A DNA stretch of 64,000 nt from JBFMAI01 sp040755725 (lineage in GTDB: Bacteria > Planctomycetota > Phycisphaerae > UBA1845 > Fen-1342), in contig JBFMAI010000040.1 of assembly GCA_040755725.1 (NCBI GenBank), forward strand, positions 186,001-250,000, in the 5' to 3' direction. A program made the translations under genes and the position numbers. The notes under the pieces were generated by a model. It saw only the letters and a list, made by a program, of their open reading frames with translations, did no database searches and had not been told where the DNA came from. Below, piece by piece: positions 48,538-56,268 of this stretch. The number at the start of each line of letters is the position of its first letter. Position 1 is the stretch's first letter.

Positions 48538-50916
48538 ATGAGACGTTGGATCGCCCCCCTGTCGCTGGCGCTCTTGGCCGCGCTCGCGGCCTCGTCCGCG
48601 GTGGCCCAACAGCCCCTCGGGGATCCCGGGGAGCGGCTGGGGCCCGAAGCTTTCGGTCCGGGGGTCATCGAGGAATGGGAGGACGCGGTGCTCCGCGACC
48701 AGGCTGCCCCGCCCCGGCCGCCGCGCGGACTGCGGAACCCTGGCGAGCAGGGAGCGTGGGTCGTCCCCAGCCTCCGGGACACCTTCTATCCCAATTCCGG
48801 CAAGCACTACGTCATGAACAAATGGGGTGACACCCGGCTGGGGATCGGCTTTCCGCAATTGGTCGACGTCCACGGCGCGTTCTTCGCCGGCCAGGCGGCG
48901 AAGGGTGTCTGGACCACGGGCGTGCGCGTCATCGGATACCGTGACGGCACCGTCGTGCGCGAGACCCCGTGGTTCACGGACATTGACAAGTCGCCGACTT
49001 GGTTTCCGATGGGACTGCGAGGCGTCAATCGCATCGTGGTCGAGTCCCAGCCGGTCGTAAACGGCGGCGGTTGGTACGCGATGGACGATCTGACGTACTC
49101 GCTTCACACGGACGGGCCGGTGTCGGCGGGCCAGATGGTCGTAATCGACTTCGAGGACGCGGATTACCGCACGACGCTCAGCGGTACGCAGTATGCCGGG
49201 TTGACCTGGGAGACCGGGCAGGGTGACTTCAGTGCGGGACCGGTCGGTATCCACGCGCCGCAGGTGCCCGAGGGCTTTGAAGCCCAGGCACCGGATACGG
49301 AGGGCGCGCCGGGCGGGCCGGAGTCCGGTCAGGACGCGACGGGACCGACGATGGGGTTGAACTTCGTGGGGGTGGACCTGAACGACGGCAACGCCTACCC
49401 GCCGGACACAATGGGCGCGATTGGCACGTTCTACTACGTTGAGACGGTCAACCAGAACATCTCGGTGTTCAACCGCGACACGGGGCAGCGTGTCTCGAAC
49501 GCGTCGCTGGAGTCGTTCTTCAATGTCAGCGGTCTGATCGGCGACCCGCGGGTGGTGTGGGACCAGCACAACGACCGCTGGATCGTCCTCGCCACAACCT
49601 TTGACAGCTCGACCGCCCGGGCCCGCGTCTACTTCGCGGTGTCGCGGACGGCCAACCCGCTTTTCGGCGGCTGGTACAAGAACTACATTCAGACGGACCA
49701 GGGGTCGGACGCCGGCCGCTGGCCGGACTTCCCCACGCTCGGGTACGACGCGCGCGGGATTTACTTCGCGTGCTTCATGGTGGGCAACCCCGCGTCCATG
49801 ACGATCTGGGCCTTGGACAAGGCCCCGCTGGTGGCCAACCCTCCGAGTCTGGGCACGGTGACCGTGTGGCGTGGAAAACCGTGGGAGTGGGCCATTCAGC
49901 TCGTCCACACCTTCGGCGATCCGGGGTCGGAGTACATGTTGTCGCGCTCCAGCGAAACGGGGTTCCGATTCCGGCGGATCGCCCCCCCGCTGACTTCGCC
50001 GCTGCTGTATGAGATGGGTAACATCGGCGTGCAGTACAACTTCAACCCGCCGTCAGCCCCGGCGTTGGGCAGCACGACCGACATCGACACCGGAGACGCG
50101 CGGCCACAGGAGGCGGTCTATCGCGACGGGTACGTGTGGACGTGCCAGACCGTCTACTGGAATGGGCGGTCCGCGATTCGCTGGTACCAGTTCAACCCGA
50201 CCACGATGCTCTTGGTGCAAAGCGGCACGGTGGCCAGCGACACGCTGCACTACTACTACCCCGCGATCATGGTGAACAGCCGCGGCGAGGTCACCCTGGG
50301 GTTCTCGGGGTCAAACGCCAGCCAGTACGTGGCGTCCTACTTCACCGGCCGCCTGCCGACCGACCCGAGCGGCGAGATGGCGCCCCCCGTGCTGATGAAG
50401 GCCGGCGAAGGCCCCTACACTGTGGTTCTGGGCGGCGGGCGTAACCGTTGGGGTGACTACTCCTCCATGCGGCTCGACCCGTTGGATGGAACCTCGTTTT
50501 GGGCCATTCAGGAGTACGCGCGCTCGCCTTCCGACCGCTGGGGCACGTGGGTCGGCGTCCTCGCTTTTGTACCCCTGGAGCAAGCCTGCTGTCTCCCCAG
50601 CGGGCTTTGTCAGAACCAGACCCCCACGGCCTGCACGAGCGCGGGGGGGACGCCGCAAGGGACCGGGACGACGTGTGCGTCTACCTCCTGCCCGCCGTGC
50701 CGCGGCGACCTGAATTGCAGCGGCGTCGTCGACTTCGGCGACATCAACCCGTTTGTGATGGCGCTGACCAACCCCGCGGGGTGGCAGAGCACCTACCCCG
50801 GCTGCCCCGTGCTGAACGGCGATATCAACAACGACAACCTGGTGGATTTCGGCGACATCAACCCGTTTGTGTCGCTGTTGTCCTCGGGCGGCGGAGCACC
50901 GAAGCCGTGTCAGTAG
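48538..50916 (+). CDS. secreted protein with C-terminal dockerin-like domain
   Basis: 792 residues. ATG 48538 is preferred over 48526 because TGGAG lies 8 bases upstream of it. Signal peptide 'RRWIAPLSLALLAALAASSA'. The body (~200-700) is rich in beta-type aromatic segments ('PRVVWDQHNDRWIVLATTFD', 'RWPDFPTLGYDARGIYFACF', 'NRWGDYSSMRLDPLDGTSFW'), like beta-propeller-type surface proteins. A Cys-rich spacer follows ('QACCLPSGLCQNQTPTACTS'), then two duplicated EF-like loops, 'GDLNCSGVVDFGDINPFVMA' and 'GDINNDNLVDFGDINPFVSL', a type I dockerin-like pair that should bind calcium. Common in Phycisphaerae-type planctomycetes. No catalytic motif recognised. Confidence 0.75.
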   Translation: MRRWIAPLSLALLAALAASSAVAQQPLGDPGERLGPEAFGPGVIEEWEDAVLRDQAAPPRPPRGLRNPGEQGAWVVPSLRDTFYPNSGKHYVMNKWGDTRLGIGFPQLVDVHGAFFAGQAAKGVWTTGVRVIGYRDGTVVRETPWFTDIDKSPTWFPMGLRGVNRIVVESQPVVNGGGWYAMDDLTYSLHTDGPVSAGQMVVIDFEDADYRTTLSGTQYAGLTWETGQGDFSAGPVGIHAPQVPEGFEAQAPDTEGAPGGPESGQDATGPTMGLNFVGVDLNDGNAYPPDTMGAIGTFYYVETVNQNISVFNRDTGQRVSNASLESFFNVSGLIGDPRVVWDQHNDRWIVLATTFDSSTARARVYFAVSRTANPLFGGWYKNYIQTDQGSDAGRWPDFPTLGYDARGIYFACFMVGNPASMTIWALDKAPLVANPPSLGTVTVWRGKPWEWAIQLVHTFGDPGSEYMLSRSSETGFRFRRIAPPLTSPLLYEMGNIGVQYNFNPPSAPALGSTTDIDTGDARPQEAVYRDGYVWTCQTVYWNGRSAIRWYQFNPTTMLLVQSGTVASDTLHYYYPAIMVNSRGEVTLGFSGSNASQYVASYFTGRLPTDPSGEMAPPVLMKAGEGPYTVVLGGGRNRWGDYSSMRLDPLDGTSFWAIQEYARSPSDRWGTWVGVLAFVPLEQACCLPSGLCQNQTPTACTSAGGTPQGTGTTCASTSCPPCRGDLNCSGVVDFGDINPFVMALTNPAGWQSTYPGCPVLNGDINNDNLVDFGDINPFVSLLSSGGGAPKPCQ

Positions 50917-51019
50917 GGTGAGGCTCCGGGAATAGGGAACAGGGAACGGGGAGTGCGCGCGTCCCGCCCGCTCTTCCGCGGCCGGTCATAGCAGACGGGG
51001 GACGATGCGCGGCGGCGCG

Positions 51020-52468
51020 TCAATCCAGCGGTTTGACACGAATCGCCCGGTACCAGACCGGGGCGCCGTGGTCCTGGAACCCGATGCGGCCGCGGCGGGG
51101 CATGTCCTTGTACGCGGTCTTGAACTTGTTCTTGGTGCCGTCGGGGTTCTGGCCGGCGGCGGTCCAGTCATCGAGGTTCATGTCGATGATCGCCGCGCCA
51201 TTCAACTCCACCTGAATCCGCGGCCCGCGGCAGGTAATGACCGCGGCGTTCCACTCGCCGGGCGGCTTGACGGCGTTGACGCGCGGGGCGAGGCAATCAT
51301 AGATGGCCCCGCAGTCGTGCTTGTCGATCTCGGCCTTGCCGTGCGAGTCGAGGACCTGCACCTCGATGCCGGTCTGCACGCAGTCGCGCAGGTCGCCGGT
51401 GCGGATGAAGATGCCGCTGTTGGTCTGCGGGGCGAGCTTGAACTCGACGCTGAGGACAAAGTCGCCGAAGGTCTGCTCGGTCCACACGTCGCCGCCGCCC
51501 TGACGAGTGAGGACCCCGTCCGCGACGGTCCAACTGCCGGGCTTGGCGATCCAGCCGGCGAGGTCGCCGCCGGCGAGCAGGTCGAACCTGCCGTCGGCGT
51601 CGCGCCACGCGCTCGGCAGGGCGTTGGCCGGCAGGTCGCCCAGCGCGAACTGGACGCCCGCAAGGTAGTGCTCCAGTACATGCGGGTTCCAGAAGATGTC
51701 GTGGCGGTGACCCAGTGAACAGTAGAACACCCGGCCCAGGCCGTAGTTGCGGACCCAACTGACCGCGAAGTCACCGTCGGTCCGCGTGATCCCCTTCTTG
51801 GTCATGTCCGTCTTGACGGTGTCCAGGCTGAGCAGGACGCGCAGCAGCCGCCGCGAATACGGGTCTTTGAACTGGTAAATTTCGTCGGCGATTTCGAACG
51901 CGGACCCACCGAACATCTTCACCAGCGGGTGGTCCGGCTCGTCGAGCTTGACCGTCACCGTCTCGTTCCACGGGTGGCCGGCGAAGTACCCGCCCATCAG
52001 CTCGCCGAACTCCGGCCACTGGTAGGAGCAGTCCGTGGCGGCGTGCAGGCCGATCAGGCCCTTGCCCTCGCGGACGAAGTCGAGCAGACCCTGCTTCCAG
52101 GCGGGGTCGTCGAAAAGCTCGCCGGTGGTGTTGTTGAGGCAAATGGCGTCGAATTCGCACAGGTGGGCGGAGTTGAAGACCTTGGGGTCCGACGTGGCGG
52201 CGACGGTAAACGCGCCCGTCTTCTTGCCGGTGATTTCCAGCGCGGCGGTCGCGTAGGGGATCGCGCTGTGTACGAAGCCCTGGCAGCCGGTGTACACGAG
52301 CAGCTTGCGCGGCTGGGCCGGCTTGACCGGGGCCGCGTCCGGGGCGGCGGCGCGAATCTGCCGGAGTTCATCGGCGGAGAGGGGGTCGAAGGTCTGACCG
52401 GCAGCGCCGGCCAGGGAGAGCGTTACCAGCAGGACGAGCGGAAGAGGGCGGGCCAATGCGGTGTTCAT
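51020..52468 (-). CDS. ThuA-like domain fused to DUF1080 (3-keto-disaccharide hydrolase-like)
   Basis: 482 residues from ATG 52468. Signal peptide 'LPLVLLVTLSLAGAAGQ'. Residues ~60-285 are ThuA-like: 'KLLVYTGCQGFVHSAIPYAT', 'FDAICLNNTTGELFDDPAWK', 'GKGLIGLHAATDCSYQWPEF' (the conserved 'GLH.a.d' with His) and 'GLGRVFYCSLGHRHDIFWNP'. Residues ~300-482 are DUF1080: 'DLLAGGDLAGWIAKPGSWTV', 'LSVEFKLAPQTNSGIFIRTG', 'YDCLAPRVNAVKPPGEWNAA' and 'RRGRIGFQDHGAPVWYRAIR'. Both domains are abundant in planctomycetes and linked to breakdown of oxidised sugars or glycans. Exported. Last gene of the minus-strand block. Confidence 0.9.
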   Translation of the reverse strand: MNTALARPLPLVLLVTLSLAGAAGQTFDPLSADELRQIRAAAPDAAPVKPAQPRKLLVYTGCQGFVHSAIPYATAALEITGKKTGAFTVAATSDPKVFNSAHLCEFDAICLNNTTGELFDDPAWKQGLLDFVREGKGLIGLHAATDCSYQWPEFGELMGGYFAGHPWNETVTVKLDEPDHPLVKMFGGSAFEIADEIYQFKDPYSRRLLRVLLSLDTVKTDMTKKGITRTDGDFAVSWVRNYGLGRVFYCSLGHRHDIFWNPHVLEHYLAGVQFALGDLPANALPSAWRDADGRFDLLAGGDLAGWIAKPGSWTVADGVLTRQGGGDVWTEQTFGDFVLSVEFKLAPQTNSGIFIRTGDLRDCVQTGIEVQVLDSHGKAEIDKHDCGAIYDCLAPRVNAVKPPGEWNAAVITCRGPRIQVELNGAAIIDMNLDDWTAAGQNPDGTKNKFKTAYKDMPRRGRIGFQDHGAPVWYRAIRVKPLD

Positions 52469-52591
52469 CGTGAGACTTCCCTCATCACAGATCATGGCAG
52501 AAGTACCGTCGGCCCTCCCGGCGCGCCGGGACCGACATAGAACGCCGACGACACTTCGGAATCTCGCGTCCGCCACTGGGGGCGGGCACTA

Positions 52592-53608
52592 TCACTCGCC
52601 GGGATCGAGGCCGCACGGCGCGCCGAAAACCTGCAACGTGGGCGACGGGCCGGCGGGAAGGAGTATAGCCGTGACGTTCGCAAGGCGCCTACACACGGAT
52701 TCGATCTCGCCGGTGCTGAGAATCATGAACGCGGTCGAAAGACCGTCGGCCAGCGCCGCGCTCGGCGCGACGGCCCAGGCGGCTTGCACCGCGCCCGCCA
52801 TTTCTCCCCTTCGTGGGTTGACGATGTGTCCACCGTGCAAGTGCTGCCCCGACCCGCTAAGGGCGCTCGCCCCAACCCCCCTCCCTTCCAGGTCGCCACG
52901 GGCGACTCGCTGTGGCGAGGAGGGGTTGGGGGAGGGTTGGAGCCTGCGACTGTTTGAGTCCTCGCGCTGTTCAGGCCCCGTTACAACGGAGCCCGGCGAA
53001 ATCGCGTCATACAGCTCGACCAAGCCCAACGTCTCGTCAGGTCGCTCCGGATGCCGCAACCCCACGCGCCACATGGCGTCACCCGCCGCCGTGCCGAACA
53101 CCCGCACCGTGCTCTGCCCGGCGTGGACCCGCCCCGCCGGAACGCCCCACTCGCGCAGCAGGCCGACGACGCGATCGACCGCGTACCCCTTGCCGAGTCC
53201 GCCGAGGTCGAGCTGCACGCCCGGCACCTGCACGCCGACGGCGTGCGCCGCCGGGTCGAGCACCAGGGGAGCGACGTCCCGCGGCCCGGGCGTGCGAAAC
53301 GCGGCGTCGAACGCGCCGCCGGTCAGGTCGTGCAATTGGGCCGCCAGTTGCAGGCATTCGATCGTCTCGACCGCCACGGGGATGGTCTGCCCCGCCTTCA
53401 GGGCACTCAAACGCACAATGTCGCTGTGCGGGACAAACCGGCTGAGCGTCTGCTCCAGCCGGTCCACCTCGTCGAATGCGGCCCGCGCGACCTGCTCGGC
53501 ATAACGGCGGTCAACGCCAAAGAGGCAGAGCCCGAACGTACACGCCATCGCGTCGTGTTCGAAGCGCTGACCGGCGTCGCTCGGCGTGGAGTGGGGCAGC
53601 GTACTCAT
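52592..53608 (-). CDS. apbE: FAD:protein FMN transferase (ApbE) with in-frame repeat insert
   Basis: 338 residues from ATG 53608, which overlaps the upstream stop by 4 bp (ATGA). ApbE attaches FMN covalently to Thr in flavoproteins (such as Rnf/Nqr subunits), normally in the periplasm. Family motifs: 'HDAMACTFGL', 'LTGGAFDAAF', 'LDLGGLGKGYAVDRVVGLL' (the 'DLGaiaKGyavD' motif), 'GHIVNPRRG' (usually H-I-DPrtG) and 'ALADGLSTAFMIL' (metal-binding A-D). Between 'VVTG' and the 'GHIVNP' region lies an extra ~35 residues encoded by an F1 repeat (52875-52937, reverse orientation). No signal peptide or lipobox is seen, unlike many ApbEs. Confidence 0.85.
   Translation of the reverse strand: MSTLPHSTPSDAGQRFEHDAMACTFGLCLFGVDRRYAEQVARAAFDEVDRLEQTLSRFVPHSDIVRLSALKAGQTIPVAVETIECLQLAAQLHDLTGGAFDAAFRTPGPRDVAPLVLDPAAHAVGVQVPGVQLDLGGLGKGYAVDRVVGLLREWGVPAGRVHAGQSTVRVFGTAAGDAMWRVGLRHPERPDETLGLVELYDAISPGSVVTGPEQREDSNSRRLQPSPNPSSPQRVARGDLEGRGVGASALSGSGQHLHGGHIVNPRRGEMAGAVQAAWAVAPSAALADGLSTAFMILSTGEIESVCRRLANVTAILLPAGPSPTLQVFGAPCGLDPGE
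52875..52937. repeat. family F1 repeat inside apbE
   Basis: Plus strand reads ACCCCCCTCCCTTCCAGGTC, GCCACGGGCGACTCGCTGTG, GCGAGGAGGGG, TTGGGGGAGGGT. It is read by apbE in the opposite sense, giving 'QPSPNPSSPQRVARGDLEGR'. The centre forms TCGCCAC ... GTGGCGA (7-bp arms). Confidence 0.85.
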
Positions 53609-55377
53609 GGGGGGCTCGGCGGGTTCGCGGGGGCGTCGGCACCGCGCTGACGCGCGACATACGCCTCCCACAGCGGCGGACGCACGTACACGTACAGCAC
53701 TTCATCGCGGCGCAAACCGCGCAGGCTGACTTGGTACTCATCCCGGCGGTGCGGGTCCAACTCGGGTTGCAGCGTGTGTGAGACGAGGATCACGTCGGCG
53801 TCGGGATCGTCCGGGACGCTCTCCCAATAGCCGACCTGCTCGAAACACCGCAGGTACCACGGCAGCGGCCAGGGGTTCGGCACGATCACCTTGATGAGCA
53901 TCTGCCGGCCCGCGGGGTGCAGGGCGGCCAACTCGTCGAGTTGCGCGGCCAGCCGCTCCACGTCGCGCACGGTGTACGAGTATGCACACGGGTTGTAATG
54001 GCTGGCGTCGAAGCGCGGGCTGATGCTCCGCTGCGCTTGCCAGCCCAGTTGCACCGTCCCCGCCAGCAGCACCGCGGCCACCAGGACTGCTGTCAGCACC
54101 GGCATTCGTGCCGAACGCGCAGTGCGAGGCTCTGCCTTGCACCGCGCGGCCAGGACGCGGACGCCGCGCAGCAATGTCGCCGCGCCGACCCCGGCCAGCA
54201 CAATCATGCCGTGCAGCGCGCTGAGGATGCACCACGGCGTTTTGTACGGGATGGCCGAGTAGATCAGGAACATCAGCAGCGTGTAGACGGCCAGGAACCG
54301 CACGAAGGTCAAGTTCATCGCGCGGACGCCGTGGCCGGTCGCTGCGGCCACGATGCCCACGCCGGCCAGCGCGACGATCAGCGCCTCGGTCCATACCGGG
54401 CCCGCGCCGTGCCGCCACCAGAGCAGGATGTGCAGGTAGTAGTGCCACGGGTGCTCATGCGCTCCGCCTTCGCCGGCGCGCTGGAAGTACGTGGCGAAGG
54501 CCCGGATCGAATCGGGCGGGCCGGCGGGATTCGTGCCGAAACCCGAGAACAACACCACCGAGACGACGATGACGGCAACGACGCCGGCGAGCACGGCGGC
54601 CCCGTGGACGGATGAGAGTAGCTGGCGACCGCCAACCCCTCTCCCCTGTGGGGAGGGGGTAGGGTGAGGGGCAGGGCCAGCCTCGGCGGCCCGCCCCTGC
54701 ACGCCGCTCCGCCCCTCCCCCAACCCCTCCACGCCACCGCGAGTCGCCCGTGGCGACCTGGAAGGGAGGGGAGTGCGGCGCGCCGCGAGCGTCGCGACGA
54801 CCACCGCCGCGAACATGCAGCCCCACGCGATCACGCACGTTTCCTTGGTGGCGTGCATGAGCCCGACGGCCGCCCCGGCCAGGACGGCCCACGGGAGCTT
54901 GGTGACACCGTTCTTCGCACGCCAGACCGCGGCGATGACCGCGAACGTGAAGAAGACCAGCAGCGTTTCCTGGATGTAATACCGGCTATAGTACACCATC
55001 GCCGGCGAGACGGCCGTCAGCACGCCGGCGATGATCGCGGCCGACCGCCCCAGCCCATCGCCCACCAGCCCCAGCAGCAGAATCAACCCCACGCCGAAGA
55101 TCACCGGCACCACGCGGAACATCGCCGCGTCCGTCTCACACAGACGCCGCGCTTCGCTCAACCACGCCGCCGGCAGCGTCGCGTAGTACAAGGTCGGCCC
55201 GTGGTACTCATTCAGGTCGTACGCGTAGACCCCCGTCTGCCAGAGCGCGTCGAACTTGGCGGCGTGGACGGCCTCGTCCACGTGCATCGGCCGCCGATCG
55301 AGCCCCGGCAGCCGCAGGGCCGCCCCCAGCCCCGCCGTGGCGACGAGCAGCGCGACGAAGACGACGGTGCGTTTCAT
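53605..55377 (-). CDS. TIGR03663-like membrane glycosyltransferase
   Basis: 590 residues from ATG 55377, overlapping the upstream stop by 4 bp. About nine to eleven membrane segments. The start matches the GT39-related TIGR03663 family: 'LRLPGLDRRPMHVDEAVHA' (D-E acid pair) and 'YDLNEYHGPTLYYATLPAAW'. 'AIIAGVLTAVSPAMVYYSRY', 'YIQETLLVFFTFAVIAAVWR' and 'HATKETCVIAWGCMFAAVVV' follow, then 'TFVRFLAVYTLLMFLIYSAI' with 'PYKTPWC'. The loop at ~205-255 is made of two repeat elements: F1 ('TPLPSRSPRATR') and a second palindrome ('HPTPSPQGRGVGG', 54632-54672). Further down 'ARCKAEPRTARS' comes from a P3 palindrome. Probably a polyprenyl-sugar-dependent transferase. Confidence 0.82.
   Translation of the reverse strand: MKRTVVFVALLVATAGLGAALRLPGLDRRPMHVDEAVHAAKFDALWQTGVYAYDLNEYHGPTLYYATLPAAWLSEARRLCETDAAMFRVVPVIFGVGLILLLGLVGDGLGRSAAIIAGVLTAVSPAMVYYSRYYIQETLLVFFTFAVIAAVWRAKNGVTKLPWAVLAGAAVGLMHATKETCVIAWGCMFAAVVVATLAARRTPLPSRSPRATRGGVEGLGEGRSGVQGRAAEAGPAPHPTPSPQGRGVGGRQLLSSVHGAAVLAGVVAVIVVSVVLFSGFGTNPAGPPDSIRAFATYFQRAGEGGAHEHPWHYYLHILLWWRHGAGPVWTEALIVALAGVGIVAAATGHGVRAMNLTFVRFLAVYTLLMFLIYSAIPYKTPWCILSALHGMIVLAGVGAATLLRGVRVLAARCKAEPRTARSARMPVLTAVLVAAVLLAGTVQLGWQAQRSISPRFDASHYNPCAYSYTVRDVERLAAQLDELAALHPAGRQMLIKVIVPNPWPLPWYLRCFEQVGYWESVPDDPDADVILVSHTLQPELDPHRRDEYQVSLRGLRRDEVLYVYVRPPLWEAYVARQRGADAPANPPSPP
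54122..54142. repeat. P3 palindrome, coding copy
   Basis: GTGCGAGGC-TCT-GCCTTGCAC, a near-perfect 9-bp inverted repeat with one mismatch to the copy at 56240-56260. It lies in the TIGR03663 gene without breaking the frame. Confidence 0.7.
54632..54672. repeat. palindromic element in the TIGR03663 gene
   Basis: CCCCTCTCCCCTGTGGGGAG followed by GGGGTAGGGTGAGGGGC forms a short GC-rich palindrome. It encodes 'HPTPSPQGRGVGG' in the host gene. No second copy was found in this window. Confidence 0.55.
54713..54774. repeat. family F1 repeat inside the TIGR03663 gene
   Basis: Read by the host gene as ACTCCCCTCCCTTCCAGGTC, GCCACGGGCGACTCGCGGTG, GCGTGGAGGGG, TTGGGGGAGGGG, giving 'TPLPSRSPRATRGGVEGLGE'. 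It falls in a loop between membrane segments. Confidence 0.85.
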
Positions 55378-56108
55378 CTGGCCGGCCGGCCGAAGACCTC
55401 CACCTCGGTGTAGTGGTTCTGATCGTCGGCGGTGCTGCCGTTGCTGTACAGGCGGACATAGCGGCCGACCACGCCGCCGGCGTCGATCAGCTTGCCCTCG
55501 AACGTCTCCCAATGCTCCTTCTGATCGCCAAGGCCGAGGCCGGAGGAGTTGTCATGGTCGTTGTTGAACACCGTGCGGACGTCCTTGGTGAAGTCGGGGT
55601 CGTCCGACACCTGCACGACCACGTCGTGATAGACGCGGGCGGTGATGTGATAGTGCCAGACGACGATCGCATGGAGCGCGTACCGCCCCTTCAGGTCGAT
55701 CTGCACCCATTGCCGACCGGGGCCGAGCTCGACATAGCCGCCCTCGGTCGCCTCCTTGTCGCCGTCGGTGACGCACTTCAGGCTCCCGATGATCGGCTCG
55801 GGATCGCTGCTGCGGACGGGCTTACCGGCGGCGACGTTCTGACACCCCGGCGGGACCATCAGTGGCGGCCGCGGGCCCTTGCGCGGAGGCTCCAGATTGG
55901 TGCCGGGGGGGGTGTTGGTCGGTGTGCCGCGGAACGCCGGTTTGGGGAGCTTCAATTCCAACGGGACGAGCTTGGCGTCGGCGCCGCCGCTGGCCGGTTG
56001 CGTGGTGGGCGATTTCTGCGCCAGCGTAACGGCCGACCCGATGACGGCAACGGCCAGCATGGCCGCAAGAGCGGCGGCGGGCCGAGGGTGTACACAAGTT
56101 CGGCTCAT
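55374..56108 (-). CDS. exported F5/8-type C (discoidin-like) domain protein
   Basis: 244 residues from ATG 56108. Signal peptide 'AAALAAMLAVAVIGSAVTLA'. After a Pro-rich linker, residues ~95-244 form a discoidin-like carbohydrate-binding domain: 'PIIGSLKCVTDGDKEATEGG', 'YVELGPGRQWVQIDLKGRYA' (the 'w.qiDLg' core), 'LHAIVVWHYHITARVYHDVV', 'VQVSDDPDFTKDVRTVFNND' and 'GRYVRLYSNGSTADDQNHYT' then 'EVEVFG'. Such domains bind glycans at the surface. Its stop overlaps the TIGR03663 start, so it is the first gene of a four-gene operon (F5/8 C, glycosyltransferase, apbE, then ThuA after 123 bp). Confidence 0.82.
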   Translation of the reverse strand: MSRTCVHPRPAAALAAMLAVAVIGSAVTLAQKSPTTQPASGGADAKLVPLELKLPKPAFRGTPTNTPPGTNLEPPRKGPRPPLMVPPGCQNVAAGKPVRSSDPEPIIGSLKCVTDGDKEATEGGYVELGPGRQWVQIDLKGRYALHAIVVWHYHITARVYHDVVVQVSDDPDFTKDVRTVFNNDHDNSSGLGLGDQKEHWETFEGKLIDAGGVVGRYVRLYSNGSTADDQNHYTEVEVFGRPAR

Positions 56109-56207
56109 GAGTGCATACCTCACATCACTACACACCTACGCGAGACGCTCGCACTGGCTCGTGTGGCACCGGCCGCTACAGCCCGGAGGCGCTCGCCTGC
56201 CTGTGTG

Positions 56208-56228
56208 GCACCGGCCAATGGCCGGTGC
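56208..56228. repeat. P2 palindrome, intergenic copy
   Basis: Perfect 10-bp arms GCACCGGCCA / TGGCCGGTGC around one A. A partial copy (TGTGGCACCGGCC) lies at 56163-56175. Between the cytochrome and F5/8 C genes. Confidence 0.8.
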
Positions 56229-56239
56229 GTCAACTCGTA

Positions 56240-56260
56240 GTGCAAGGCTCTGCCTTGCAC
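56240..56260. repeat. P3 palindrome, intergenic copy
   Basis: Perfect 9-bp arms GTGCAAGGC / GCCTTGCAC with loop TCT, 11 bp after the P2 copy and 8 bp before the cytochrome stop. Confidence 0.8.
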
Positions 56261-56268
56261 GCTGGAGC

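Noticed and set aside
52875..52937. F1 repeats as ordinary transposon ends or attachment sites
   Set aside because: They are solitary, 62-67 bp long, in both orientations, with no transposase or integrase near any copy.
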